Source: an uncultured Bacteroides sp. (GTDB lineage Bacteria > Bacteroidota > Bacteroidia > Bacteroidales > Bacteroidaceae). Taken from it: DNA of 64,000 nt. This document shows, piece after piece, positions 41,081 to 49,343 of the stretch (positions are counted from its first letter, which is position 1; every line of letters starts with the position of its first letter). The translations under genes and the position numbers were made by a program. Under the pieces are notes generated by a model. It was not told the DNA's origin and did not search any database. It was given only the letters and a program-made list of their open reading frames with translations. Location: assembly GCF_963678425.1 (NCBI RefSeq), contig NZ_OY782855.1:930001-994000 (forward strand), read 5' to 3'.

Positions 41081-41650
41081 TTAGTGAATTACATAAATCA
41101 TAGAAATTGTTGCTTTTGTTACTCCCCAGTAATTTTGATTGCCAGTTTTTAACTTCGGACCACATTTAGGACATATATATTTATCATAGTGAATTCGTGC
41201 ATACCCTCCTCCAATACTTGTTTCCAGATTCCAACGCTTGCCTAAAACCCATTGATGACCAATACTGATTCCTCCGCCATAAAAATAGCCTTCATAGCGA
41301 TGATCCTTTAAGTCGGGTAATATATTGAAAGGTAATTTTATATTTCCGACATTAAATTGTCCACCAAGTGCATGAATCCCCCAAAATGTACCGTTGAATC
41401 GTTCACAAGTCCAAAATCGGAGTTCTGGTTGTGCTACCCAATGCTTCCACTTTTTATTATCATTAAAAGTAAAAGGATTGAACCCATAATTCAAATCTAA
41501 TGTAGTTTTTTCTCCTAAACCAGTTTCCAAAGCAATATTGGGAGTTGCGCTTGCATCGTATAGAATATTATTCTTTATCACGAGATTTTGTGAACAAACC
41601 ATTTTAGGAATTATCAATATAAAGAGAATGTGTAAAAGTTTCTTTTTCAT
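41081..41650 (-). CDS. DUF3575 outer-membrane-associated protein
   Basis: 189 residues with a signal peptide (MKKKLLHILFILIIPKMVCS). LVIKNNILYDASATPNIALETGLGEKTTLDLNYGFNPF is the DUF3575 start; this family has a small beta-barrel-like pattern ending in aromatic strands (GYFYGGGISIGHQWVLG, then WGVTKATISMIYVIH). It is the first gene of the fimbrial operon and 13 bases from the DUF3868 gene. Its precise job in fimbria assembly is not known. Confidence 0.85.
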   Translation of the reverse strand: MKKKLLHILFILIIPKMVCSQNLVIKNNILYDASATPNIALETGLGEKTTLDLNYGFNPFTFNDNKKWKHWVAQPELRFWTCERFNGTFWGIHALGGQFNVGNIKLPFNILPDLKDHRYEGYFYGGGISIGHQWVLGKRWNLETSIGGGYARIHYDKYICPKCGPKLKTGNQNYWGVTKATISMIYVIH

Positions 41651-41708
41651 TTTATTAACCGAAGTAAAGAAGAGTACTTTAATTATATCTGTTTTACAAG
41701 AATGTGTG

Positions 41709-41716
41709 CAAATATA
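41709..41716 (-). promoter_or_regulatory. Candidate -7 element of the fimbrial operon
   Basis: The minus strand reads TATATTTG, matching TAnnTTTG, 58 bases upstream of the DUF3575 start. A -33 TTTG is not present at the right spacing. No invertible repeats flank it, so promoter inversion is not suggested. Confidence 0.5.
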
Positions 41717-41866
41717 AGTTGTTTTATTTTAACTATTCATAATTTAATTGAATATTAACTTATAGTTTAACCATTTTTTGCTAAAAATATTGATTGCTTT
41801 TTATTAGAAGTAAATGTTAATTTTTTGAATAAAAAGTACACTTAAATGTATTAAATAAAATAAAAC

Positions 41867-41899
41867 TCCCGCCAGTCAGTATTTCACTAACTGGCGGGA
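41867..41899 (-). terminator. Terminator after the amidase gene
   Basis: TCCCGCCAGT (41867-41876) and ACTGGCGGGA (41890-41899) are perfect arms around a 13-base loop. On the minus strand the hairpin starts seven bases after the amidase stop and is followed by a T-rich tract (complement of AAAATAAAA). Confidence 0.85.
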
Positions 41900-41905
41900 A
41901 TTCTT

Positions 41906-42355
41906 TTATAGACTCCAACCTTCCTTCATCACCTCAAAGCAAGGACAGAATTTCACCCATTCACAAGATTCAATCACCCCGTTGCCATTGCGGTCGGGAC
42001 TAAGATCCCGGTGACCTTTTACACTGCAACCAGGGAAGTCTCTTAGCAGCGTGAGTACCAACACCCGCATGGAATGCTTTTGTTCCGGTGTCCGGGTATC
42101 AGCTGGTTTTCCGTTCCTGTCCAGTCCGCCTTCATAACAGATGCCAATACTGTGGGCATTATAGCCCAGGGCGTGCGCTCCTTCTTCTTGCAGCGGACGC
42201 ATGGATTTGATGGCTCCGTCTTTGCGGATATAGAAATGATAACCGGCACAGCGGAAACCTCGTGCCCGATGGGCAGCGTCCACATCCCGCTCCGTGAAGG
42301 TTTTATCTTCACGGGTAGCGGAACAGTGGATTACTATCAGATTGACAACTCTCAT
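41906..42355 (-). CDS. Phage-type N-acetylmuramoyl-L-alanine amidase
   Basis: 149 residues from the ATG at 42353-42355; a longer TTG frame is less likely. Amidase_2 fold: VNLIVIHCSATRED has the first zinc His, AGYHFYIRKDGAI the middle motif, HALGYNAHSIGICYEGG the central strand, and VKGHRDLSPDRNGNG the second zinc His and acid. It cleaves the peptide stem from glycan chains. There is no signal peptide, which is typical of the small phage-like amidases found in Bacteroides genomes. It is the last gene of an HU/coiled-coil/amidase set. Confidence 0.88.
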   Translation of the reverse strand: MRVVNLIVIHCSATREDKTFTERDVDAAHRARGFRCAGYHFYIRKDGAIKSMRPLQEEGAHALGYNAHSIGICYEGGLDRNGKPADTRTPEQKHSMRVLVLTLLRDFPGCSVKGHRDLSPDRNGNGVIESCEWVKFCPCFEVMKEGWSL

Positions 42356-42374
42356 CTTTTCTTTATGCCTGCTT

Positions 42375-42644
42375 TTATTGCCGTTCCTTGCAACTTTGCA
42401 CTGCACACTGAGTTCTCAGTGACTGGCTTAGCTGAGCATTCAGGGTGATAATCTCCTGATACATCTGCCGCACTTTCTCCGAGAGCTCAAAATAGTCGGT
42501 CTCAAACCGGGTTATCTGCTCCATCAGATAGTCGAACTGGCTCTTTACCAGTTCGGTGAAATCCTGCATTTCCTTGGCATCTTTCTTCTTGAGAAAGGGA
42601 AGTAACAGGGTGAATACATTCAATAGTTCATTGAGTATTTTCAT
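42375..42644 (-). CDS. Small coiled-coil protein between HU and amidase
   Basis: 89 residues. A hydrophobic N-terminus (MKILNELLNVFTLLLPFL) is followed by a heptad-rich helix (FTELVKSQFDYLMEQITRFE, then YFELSEKVRQMYQEIITLNA). Its start codon overlaps the HU stop by one base and it ends 19 bases before the amidase. Such genes usually accompany this amidase in Bacteroides. Its position next to a lysin suggests a holin- or spanin-like role, but that is inference. Confidence 0.7.
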   Translation of the reverse strand: MKILNELLNVFTLLLPFLKKKDAKEMQDFTELVKSQFDYLMEQITRFETDYFELSEKVRQMYQEIITLNAQLSQSLRTQCAVQSCKERQ

Positions 42645-43069
42645 TATGCTTCAGGTTTTACAACTACCGGAGGTTTTACTGACAGCTTGGCTACCTGACT
42701 ATATTCCAGGGTTTTCAGCATCGTGGTGAGCAATTTGCCTGGACGAAACGCAATTCTGGCTCCTTTGATAAATCCGGTATTAAAATCTTTCTGAGTACCA
42801 GCACCTTTACTGCGAACGCCAATCTGGAAACTTCCAAAGTCTCCGAAACGAACCACTTCTCCTTTACGAAGACTTTGCTGAATGGTAATCAATGCTCCTG
42901 AAATGGAAGCAGAAATATCTGCCTTTGTTGCAGTACAACGGTTGGATACATCATCACACATGGAATCAAAATCCATTTCCCCGCTACCTTGTGCCTGGGC
43001 ATAAAACTTCTTAGGATCTTGTGGCTTTCTTGGATTACTTCTCTCTACTACTGAATACTTTACACTCAT
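42644..43069 (-). CDS. HU-family DNA-binding protein (HU-HIG type)
   Basis: 141 residues, longer than classical HU (about 90). The start MSVKYSVVERSNPRKPQDPKKFYAQAQGSG and the region IQQSLRKGEVVRFGDFGSFQIGVRSKG fit the Bacteroidota HU-like (HU-HIG) family. FIKGARIAFRPGKLLTTML is the C-terminal strand/helix, and a Val/Pro/Lys-rich tail follows. DNA bending is expected. It is the first gene of the set with the coiled-coil protein and the amidase. Confidence 0.88.
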   Translation of the reverse strand: MSVKYSVVERSNPRKPQDPKKFYAQAQGSGEMDFDSMCDDVSNRCTATKADISASISGALITIQQSLRKGEVVRFGDFGSFQIGVRSKGAGTQKDFNTGFIKGARIAFRPGKLLTTMLKTLEYSQVAKLSVKPPVVVKPEA

Positions 43070-43129
43070 GTTTTTGTTTTTTTAATGGTTTAATAACTTT
43101 ATTAGGGGGGCCCTTCCCTTTCGACTTAA

Positions 43130-43137
43130 CAAAGATA
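43130..43137 (-). promoter_or_regulatory. Candidate -7 element of the HU-amidase operon
   Basis: The minus strand reads TATCTTTG, matching TAnnTTTG, 61 bases upstream of the HU start. The spacer region contains a G/C run (GGGGGGCCC at about 43105). No clear -33 box. Confidence 0.5.
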
Positions 43138-43335
43138 CGACATCGAAACTGGTCGATATGCTGAATATTGCAGTACGATGCAGAACGTGTATAAAGCTGT
43201 ATCAAGTTGTATTCTTTCGTCTGTCACCACATTATTAATTCTTTCATTTTTTATGTCATTTACTCTTGCTTTAATTTGCTTTTTAAGAGATTTTTCACTA
43301 TCTTTAAAAAGTAAAACAAATAGATTATAATAAAT

Positions 43336-43560
43336 ATGATGGACGAAAATTTTGAACTCAGAAGTTATTCAAAAACTGAGTTGTCGAGGAAATATAATCC
43401 TCTGCTATGTGACCGTTCGGCTCAGCGAACTTTGATAAAGTGGATAGAGCGCAACAGGGAGTTAAGTGAACGGCTGCTTTCTACCGGTTTCAGTAAAATG
43501 GACCGGTTGTTTACACCCAGGCAAGTGGAACTGATTGTCTCCTTTCTGGGAGAACCGTAA
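43336..43560 (+). CDS. DUF4248 protein
   Basis: 74 residues. FELRSYSKTELSRKYNPLLCDRSAQRTLIKWIERNRELSERLLSTG is shown here only by its ends: FELRSYSKTELSRKY near the start and FTPRQVELIVSFLGEP at the end; both are hallmarks of DUF4248. The helix-turn-helix-like pattern suggests DNA binding. It is transcribed opposite to HU and VirE, and homologs commonly lie beside both. Function unknown. Confidence 0.85.
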   Translation: MMDENFELRSYSKTELSRKYNPLLCDRSAQRTLIKWIERNRELSERLLSTGFSKMDRLFTPRQVELIVSFLGEP

Positions 43561-43595
43561 AAATCTGCTCTCCAAAATGTCTGGTCATTCCTGTT

Positions 43596-43638
43596 AAAGA
43601 GACTTGAGACTTTGGGTAAAGTCTCAAGTCTCTTTTTT
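43596..43638 (+). terminator. 18-bp terminator after the DUF4248 gene
   Basis: The arms at 43596-43613 and 43618-43635 are perfect inverted repeats around the loop GGGT, and T6 ends at 43638. This is one of the strongest hairpins in the window. Confidence 0.88.
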
Positions 43639-43703
43639 AATATGATTTGATAAAAATGAAAAAAAATGATAGGAGTGTATGCAATGATAGCTATTTTGAA
43701 CAT

Positions 43704-43740
43704 TCTATAGGGGGGCAGGGGCATCCTATAGAGTGCCCCT
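43704..43740. repeat. Two overlapping, mutually exclusive inverted repeats
   Basis: TCTATAGG (43704-43711) pairs with CCTATAGA (43725-43732), and AGGGGCA (43717-43723) pairs with TGCCCCT (43734-43740). Each hairpin uses bases in the other's loop, so only one can form. It lies in the convergent gap between the DUF4248 and VirE genes. Confidence 0.6.
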
Positions 43741-43797
43741 TTACTATAAAAAGTTTCAAAATACGTATTTTTGCTATCATTCCTATCACTAAATCAA

Positions 43798-45909
43798 TTA
43801 AAACGGGAGTTCCGGTTCTGCAATTACAGCCTCATTTACAATCATTTGAGGTTCATTTACTATTACTTTATTATTCCGCTCAACTTCATTCAAATCGAGC
43901 TCATAAATGAAATAAACGTACCCTTTACTGAGTCTTTTCGACTCAAAACCATGCTTATCCAGCACTTTTGTAATAAGATTTGTCCCCGAACTAGTAATAT
44001 TAATGCCTGTTCTCTCCGAAATTCGCTTTAAAATTTCACTTGCCGTCATAAAAAGAGGGCTTTCTCCTGGCAATGGTTTACGAAAATAGACAAATAAAAA
44101 TTCCTCTTCGGGAGAACGAGACCGAAACTTATCGTTGTGATTATCCAGTTCTTCAATCTCTTCCATGTTGAACCAAAAGCGAAAACCGGAATCGATTAAA
44201 TGCTTAATCTGAGCATACAGCTGCAAATAATCAATAGTAAACGCATCATTAATATCATTCACCAGAAAAGTGATAAAACGACGCGAACCTGTGGGGTCAT
44301 TCAATACTTTCTGGTTATTGCTGGAAGCTAACAGAGACGCATGGCGAGTGTAGCTTTCCTCATTACGTCCATAAGCTTTGCGCTCGTCGATACTGATTTG
44401 CGTAATAATTTTCTTCAGCTTTGCCATGTCTCGTGGTTTGAGAGCCTCGAGCTCATCAATATTGACCAAGGCACGGTGAGAGAGTTTCAACAGCAAATCT
44501 TTCTCTTGCTCCATAACAGATGCAGTGGCATAGTAAACCTGCAACTCGGGTGGAAGAAGTTTCACCGTCCAGCGGGTTTTACCCCTACCCTGATTTCCAC
44601 AAAACACCGGTACCACATGATTCACCGTATTTTTATCCAATAAGGAAGCTGCCATAGCCACCAACCATTTCCGGAAGCAAAAAAGCCAGTATACATCATC
44701 ATCCGTTTTCACCGTTGTAGACAGTTGAGCTATATAATCATATCCATCCCATTGGGGAAGTTTCTGAAAATAAGCAATAAAAGGATTAAAAGATGGGAAC
44801 AGATCAGACATTAAGAGACTACGGATATCGTTCATTTTACACTTAATACCCGACTTGTTTACCGCCCTCCATACAGAGTTTTCCGTTCTGTCCGTTAGAT
44901 TCTCGAAATCATTTCTCGAATCTTTTTTACGAATTTCCATCCTCGTACTAACCACGTTATAGTGAAGCTCGTAATTTTCAGTCAGAAAATCTTCCACGTC
45001 ATCAAAAAGACCCTGCGTGTTCCGGGTATTCTTTGCTACAGCATGCTCGGAAGCATGAGTATAAGCACTGCGGATGGTAGAAAGTAACTCTTCTGTTTCC
45101 ATATCAACATACTTTGCCAGACAGAAACGCTCCGTATCTTCCTTAGTCAGCCCTCTCCTATTGCAATTATTAGCCAGCAGATTAATAAACACATTACGGT
45201 TTCCTTCCTTGTAACTCTGTTTTTTCGTGGTATAACGTACACACTTCGCAAAAGTCTCAGTCACACACCTTGCATCATCGGACGCCCCCTTTGCAGCTTT
45301 CTTTGGCAAAGCTTCTTTCACATCCTTTATTCCGGCCATAAATATATCAGCCTGTTCGTTAAGAAAAAGAAGCGGATCATAGCTCACGTAACAAAGTCTG
45401 CCCACATCCTTGCCAGACACATCAATAGTAGCCAAGGTTAACGTCGTGTAATAACGCATCACTCTGTTATACATTTCCCGATGAAACTTCTTAATTTCTT
45501 CTATGCCAACAGGCAATGAGCCATCTTCTCGGGCAACAGAAACCAACACCTTCAATCCCAGTCCTCCGGGACTCACAAAACAAGCATACGTATGTTTGTC
45601 GGCTTCAATAATAGACCTCAGCCTGATCACCTCTTCAGATAAAAGATCATCTATATCAAGAACTACCATTCCGCAGTACTCGGTGAGATTCACATCCCTT
45701 CGCCCGCCAATATACAAAGCACAAATAGTAACAGAGGCCAGCAACTTCTTCAGCCGCTGAGCCTCCTCCTCATTTTCTTCACGGATTAGCAAACGGATCT
45801 TTTCAACTTCAGTCCGATAACGGCCATTTTTTACTTCCCGCAAGAATTCCTGCAAAACTTTGTTTCCAAGAGGCTTGTTAAAGCCGCTAAATACTGTAAT
45901 GTTTTTCAT
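43798..45909 (-). CDS. VirE_N / VirE-like P-loop ATPase (primase-helicase related)
   Basis: 703 residues. The N-terminal part (about 1-210) matches VirE_N / primase-like proteins of Bacteroides (YCGMVVLDIDDL, CFVSPGGLGLKVLV, DVSGKDVGRLCYVSYDP). The central domain (about 330-610) is the VirE / SF3 helicase-like ATPase: VFCGNQGRGKTRW is Walker A, LVNIDELEAL Walker B, and SLLASSNNQKVLNDPTGSRRF a sensor and arginine region. The C-terminal DUF3874-like winged helix (about 620-690) includes MTASEILKRISERTGIN. Related proteins act in replication of mobile elements. Here it lies with HU, DUF4248 and amidase genes. No integrase or mobilization gene is in the window. Confidence 0.85.
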   Translation of the reverse strand: MKNITVFSGFNKPLGNKVLQEFLREVKNGRYRTEVEKIRLLIREENEEEAQRLKKLLASVTICALYIGGRRDVNLTEYCGMVVLDIDDLLSEEVIRLRSIIEADKHTYACFVSPGGLGLKVLVSVAREDGSLPVGIEEIKKFHREMYNRVMRYYTTLTLATIDVSGKDVGRLCYVSYDPLLFLNEQADIFMAGIKDVKEALPKKAAKGASDDARCVTETFAKCVRYTTKKQSYKEGNRNVFINLLANNCNRRGLTKEDTERFCLAKYVDMETEELLSTIRSAYTHASEHAVAKNTRNTQGLFDDVEDFLTENYELHYNVVSTRMEIRKKDSRNDFENLTDRTENSVWRAVNKSGIKCKMNDIRSLLMSDLFPSFNPFIAYFQKLPQWDGYDYIAQLSTTVKTDDDVYWLFCFRKWLVAMAASLLDKNTVNHVVPVFCGNQGRGKTRWTVKLLPPELQVYYATASVMEQEKDLLLKLSHRALVNIDELEALKPRDMAKLKKIITQISIDERKAYGRNEESYTRHASLLASSNNQKVLNDPTGSRRFITFLVNDINDAFTIDYLQLYAQIKHLIDSGFRFWFNMEEIEELDNHNDKFRSRSPEEEFLFVYFRKPLPGESPLFMTASEILKRISERTGINITSSGTNLITKVLDKHGFESKRLSKGYVYFIYELDLNEVERNNKVIVNEPQMIVNEAVIAEPELPF

Positions 45910-46085
45910 TTATTATTCATTAAAATTATGAATACAAAGTTCAACATTTATAAGAAAAATGATTATAACTATTTGTCTGTATTTTTAAAGTAATTAAATA
46001 GATTGTAACTAATTCATTATTAGCAATGTAAAATTTTCTATCTTTAAAAATTCCTGAAATTTAAATTATTTATTAAAAAAAGCAA

Positions 46086-46443
46086 CTAATACTCCTCATT
46101 CAAATGCTCTTTTTTCATGTATTGACACACCGTACTTTCCGAAAGATATTGATCTTTTCCTCCTTTGGAAGATTGAAAACGGATAAACTGACAGAAGATA
46201 TGCGCAGTAAGTACACGATTCACACCACCATTTGTAAGCAACCAGCCATCAACAATCCATTGTTCAATGGTATGAAAAAAAAAGATGTGGAGAAACTGTC
46301 CACTCAAGCGGAATCGTTTTATTATTGCGCCCTAACTTCTTAGATAACTCTTTTTGCCTTGTCAGACTTTTATGCAGATTTTTTGTATGAAAATCAATCT
46401 CGCCCTGCACCTCTTTCATTTCTTTCTCTAAATCCTCTTTCAT
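46086..46443 (-). pseudogene. Small gene split by a frameshift at an A9 run
   Basis: The ATG at 46441-46443 opens MKEDLEKEMKEVQGEIDF and a charged helix, but this frame closes soon after ...SPHLFFSYH. The next frame continues from the same point as FFFHTIEQWIVDGWLLTNGG and on to HLNEEY at 46086, with clear coding character. The frames meet at nine A on the plus strand (46275-46283). One-base slippage would restore about 118 residues. Possible causes are a sequencing error, a true null, slippage-tolerant expression or phase variation. Product unknown; the C-terminal half looks like a conserved DNA-associated accessory domain of Bacteroides, but I cannot name it. Confidence 0.6.
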
Positions 46444-46497
46444 TACTCTTGTTTTAAGTTTAAAATTTATAATAATACTGTTTCTTAAAAAAAGGCG

Positions 46498-46505
46498 CAA
46501 AAATA
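46498..46505 (-). promoter_or_regulatory. Candidate -7 element of the split gene
   Basis: The minus strand reads TATTTTTG, matching TAnnTTTG, 54 bases before the start at 46443. It is divergent from the glycan cluster promoter 25 bases away. Confidence 0.4.
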
Positions 46506-46530
46506 GTTCCTTTTTATTAAATGATTATGC

Positions 46531-46538
46531 TATATTTG
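46531..46538 (+). promoter_or_regulatory. Candidate -7 element of the second glycan cluster
   Basis: TATATTTG matches TAnnTTTG, 55 bases before the ATG at 46594. An AAGGAG sequence at 46578-46583 lies 10 bases before that ATG, one of few Shine-Dalgarno-like sites in the window. Confidence 0.5.
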
Positions 46539-46593
46539 TTTTATAGTTTAAGAAAGTTATCAACAGGCAGCAGAAACAAGGAGATTGCTTTAT

Positions 46594-47772
46594 ATGAAAA
46601 TATGTTTTTATTGTGATACTATTTTTACATTTGGGGGAGTTCAGCGGGTATTAGCTGTAATAGCAAAAGAGCTATCTAAAGAACACGATATTACTATATT
46701 AACATTAGATGATCCGTCATTAAATGATACTACAATGTATGGATTGGAATCGACTGAAATTCATTATATAAATTTACAATATTCAAAGATACCTTTCTAC
46801 GAAAACATTCCATGCAAAGCATTCAGCCTGCTATACAAAACCATATTGCCACAAAATAAGCTTTTCTCTAAATGGTATGGATATAGTTCTTTTCCTCACA
46901 CTCAACGTTCCTTACTTATTAAAACGTTGAATCAAGAAAACTACGATGTAGTTGTGGGTGTACATGTTTTTCTGTCATTTCATTTGGCAAGCATTAAAAG
47001 ACAGATCCAGGCAAAGACCATTGGCTGGATGCACAATTCCTATGATGCTTTTTTTTCTATAAAAACATCTTATGTAGGAAAACAAAAAAATCAGTTTAAA
47101 CACTTAATGCCCAAGCTCGATAAGGTTATTGTTCTTTCCAAATACGATCAGGAACGATTCCTGAAAGAATTAAATGTACAGACAGAAGTAATATACAATC
47201 CTTTAACAATAGAACCTAAAGGAAAAGGCTCCCCCGAACATAAAAAGTTCCTGGCTATTGGACGCTTTTCTCCCCTACATAAAGGTTTTGATATATTAAT
47301 TAATGCCTTTGCCCTTTTTGCAAAGCAGAATCAAGACTGGACATTAGACATCGTTGGCGAAGGACCAGAGGAAGATATGCTTCGTTCACTGATCACTAAG
47401 CATCATCTGGAAAAAAGAGTTACTATATATCCTTTTACCAAAGAAGTAGAAAAGCATTATGAATCAGCCAGCGTGTATGTACTTAGTTCCCGGTGGGAAG
47501 GATTTGGACTGGTTCTGGTAGAAGCCATGTCATACGGACTTCCAATAATATCCTCCAATCTTCCGGTTACTAAAGAATTATTTGAAGGCAAAGGAGTTGG
47601 AGTTTTCTTTAAAAACGAAGATATTGCAGATTTAGCGGAGAAAATGAACTTAATGACTAAAAACAATGATATAGAAATAATCTGTGATAATGCTTTTGAG
47701 TATTCTAAGCATTTTTTCACTATCAATATTTACAAGCAATGGAAGAACTTGTTCCTTAATAAAAACGACTAA
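46594..47772 (+). CDS. Family 4 glycosyltransferase
   Basis: 392 residues from the ATG at 46594. GT-B fold: FGGVQRVLAVIAKELSKEHDI in the N-domain and the C-domain LAIGRFSPLHKGFDILINAF, LDIVGEGPEEDM, VYVLSSRWEGFGLVLVEAMSYGLPII (EX7E motif) and the FEG/GVFF end match GT4 enzymes. It uses a nucleotide sugar to extend a lipid-linked glycan at the inner membrane. The sugar is not predictable. It is the first gene of the second glycan cluster and is preceded by AAGGAG. Confidence 0.9.
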   Translation: MKICFYCDTIFTFGGVQRVLAVIAKELSKEHDITILTLDDPSLNDTTMYGLESTEIHYINLQYSKIPFYENIPCKAFSLLYKTILPQNKLFSKWYGYSSFPHTQRSLLIKTLNQENYDVVVGVHVFLSFHLASIKRQIQAKTIGWMHNSYDAFFSIKTSYVGKQKNQFKHLMPKLDKVIVLSKYDQERFLKELNVQTEVIYNPLTIEPKGKGSPEHKKFLAIGRFSPLHKGFDILINAFALFAKQNQDWTLDIVGEGPEEDMLRSLITKHHLEKRVTIYPFTKEVEKHYESASVYVLSSRWEGFGLVLVEAMSYGLPIISSNLPVTKELFEGKGVGVFFKNEDIADLAEKMNLMTKNNDIEIICDNAFEYSKHFFTINIYKQWKNLFLNKND

Positions 47773-47804
47773 GAATAATGATAAATTCACACTTATTATA
47801 ATAA

Positions 47805-49343
47805 ATGAAAGAATCGAGATTACACAAAAGTATTTTAAACGCCAGAGTCAACCTGATTTTTTATTTCATAACTCTGGCACTATCCTTCTTCTCTCGCAAA
47901 ATATTTTTAAACTGCTTAGGCGCTGATTTTGTAGGACTAACAAGTACTATCGGCAACCTTCTCAGTTTTTTGAATCTAGCAGAATTAGGCGTTGGTAGTG
48001 CTATTGGGTATGTGCTCTATAAGCCAATATATAATAACAATCACAATAAAATAAACGAAATAATATCTGTTTTTGGGTATATTTATAGAAAAATAGGACT
48101 AATAATCCTCACTGTAGGATTAGTTTTAGGATGTTTTCTACCATTGATTTTTGCTAAAACAAGTTTTAACTTAGGCCTTATTTATTTTGCGTACTTTTCT
48201 TTTCTTGCCTCTTCTTTAATTAGCTATTTTATAAACTATAGGGAGACATTATTAGGGGCTGATCAAAAAAATTATGTTATTGTAGGCTACCTTCAAACAT
48301 CTCTTGTAATTAAATCCTTAGTTCAGATGTGCCTTGCCTATTATACCAAAAACTATTATTACTGGATTACAATAGAACTAGCTTTTGGTTTTTTATTTAG
48401 TATAGTGCTTAATAAGAAAATTGATCAGACATATCCCTGGCTTTCAACTAATATAAAGAAAGGAAAATTACTATTCAAGCAATATCCAGATGTAATGAAA
48501 TACACCAAACAGCTTTTTGTTCATAAAATAGCAACTTTTGTATTATCACAAACATCCCCATTTCTGGTTTTCGCCTTCTCATCATTAAAATCGGTTGCAT
48601 TTTATTCAAATTACACACTGATAACGGACAAGCTTAGTGGATTAATTAATAATATTCTGGGAAGTACCGGTGCAGGTGTTGGCAACCTTGTTGCAGAAGG
48701 TGATGAAAAGAAGATAAAACAGGTTTTCTGGGAACTAACATCAATCCGCTATTTTATTGCCGGAATATTTATTTTTTCTTTATATCACTTAATCGAACCT
48801 TTTATTTCTTTGTGGCTAGGAAGTAACTACATTATGGATAAATCAATACTGATCCTTATTCTTGCAAATTCATTTATCATGCAAACTCGAGGCACTATTG
48901 ATCAATATCTTTATGGCTATGGATTATTTAACGATATATGGGCCCCTTTAACTGAAGCTGCACTTAATCTAAGTATTGCTATAATCTGTGGAAGTTTTTG
49001 GGGAATAGAAGGCGTTTTAATGGGACCTCTAGTAAGTATGACACTTATTGTATGTATATGGAAGCCCTGCTTTTTATACAACAAGGGATTCAAAACATCT
49101 TTATGGAGTTACTGGCTTATTCTTTCAAAATACTTCCTGATCATAACATCGGCATGGATTTTATCTACTCTCATATTTAAGTCAATAATAACTATTAATC
49201 CGGCAAGTTCTTATAAATTATGGATTTTATATGCCCTTATAACTACATCAATATATTCTATTATTAGTTTCATATTAATGTATATATTTACCCAAGGAAT
49301 CAGAGATTTTAGCTATCGAATGATCAAAAAGATAAGAAGATGA
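47805..49343 (+). CDS. Wzx-like polysaccharide flippase
   Basis: 512 residues with about 12 to 14 hydrophobic helices. The N-terminal helix (NLIFYFITLALSFFSRKIFL, a typical MOP-superfamily start), GADFVGLTSTIGNLLSFLNLAELGVGSAIGYVLY shown in part as LGVGSAIGYVLY, and repeats of helix pairs fit the Wzx/O-antigen flippase family. It moves undecaprenyl-linked repeat units across the inner membrane. It is the only flippase gene in the window. Its stop overlaps the next start (ATGA). Confidence 0.87.
   Translation: MKESRLHKSILNARVNLIFYFITLALSFFSRKIFLNCLGADFVGLTSTIGNLLSFLNLAELGVGSAIGYVLYKPIYNNNHNKINEIISVFGYIYRKIGLIILTVGLVLGCFLPLIFAKTSFNLGLIYFAYFSFLASSLISYFINYRETLLGADQKNYVIVGYLQTSLVIKSLVQMCLAYYTKNYYYWITIELAFGFLFSIVLNKKIDQTYPWLSTNIKKGKLLFKQYPDVMKYTKQLFVHKIATFVLSQTSPFLVFAFSSLKSVAFYSNYTLITDKLSGLINNILGSTGAGVGNLVAEGDEKKIKQVFWELTSIRYFIAGIFIFSLYHLIEPFISLWLGSNYIMDKSILILILANSFIMQTRGTIDQYLYGYGLFNDIWAPLTEAALNLSIAIICGSFWGIEGVLMGPLVSMTLIVCIWKPCFLYNKGFKTSLWSYWLILSKYFLIITSAWILSTLIFKSIITINPASSYKLWILYALITTSIYSIISFILMYIFTQGIRDFSYRMIKKIRR

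Noticed and set aside
41651..41905. Possible invertible promoter before the fimbrial operon
   Set aside because: Bacteroides capsule and fimbria promoters can invert, but I found no paired inverted repeats flanking the -7 element at 41709 and no recombinase gene.
43647..44031. Two rightward frames in the DUF4248-VirE gap
   Set aside because: They overlap the interlocked hairpins and the 3' end of the VirE gene and have no motif or promoter.
46104..46343. 79-codon rightward frame opposite the split gene
   Set aside because: The minus-strand frames show better coding character and a candidate promoter; this frame reads through their complement without recognisable features.
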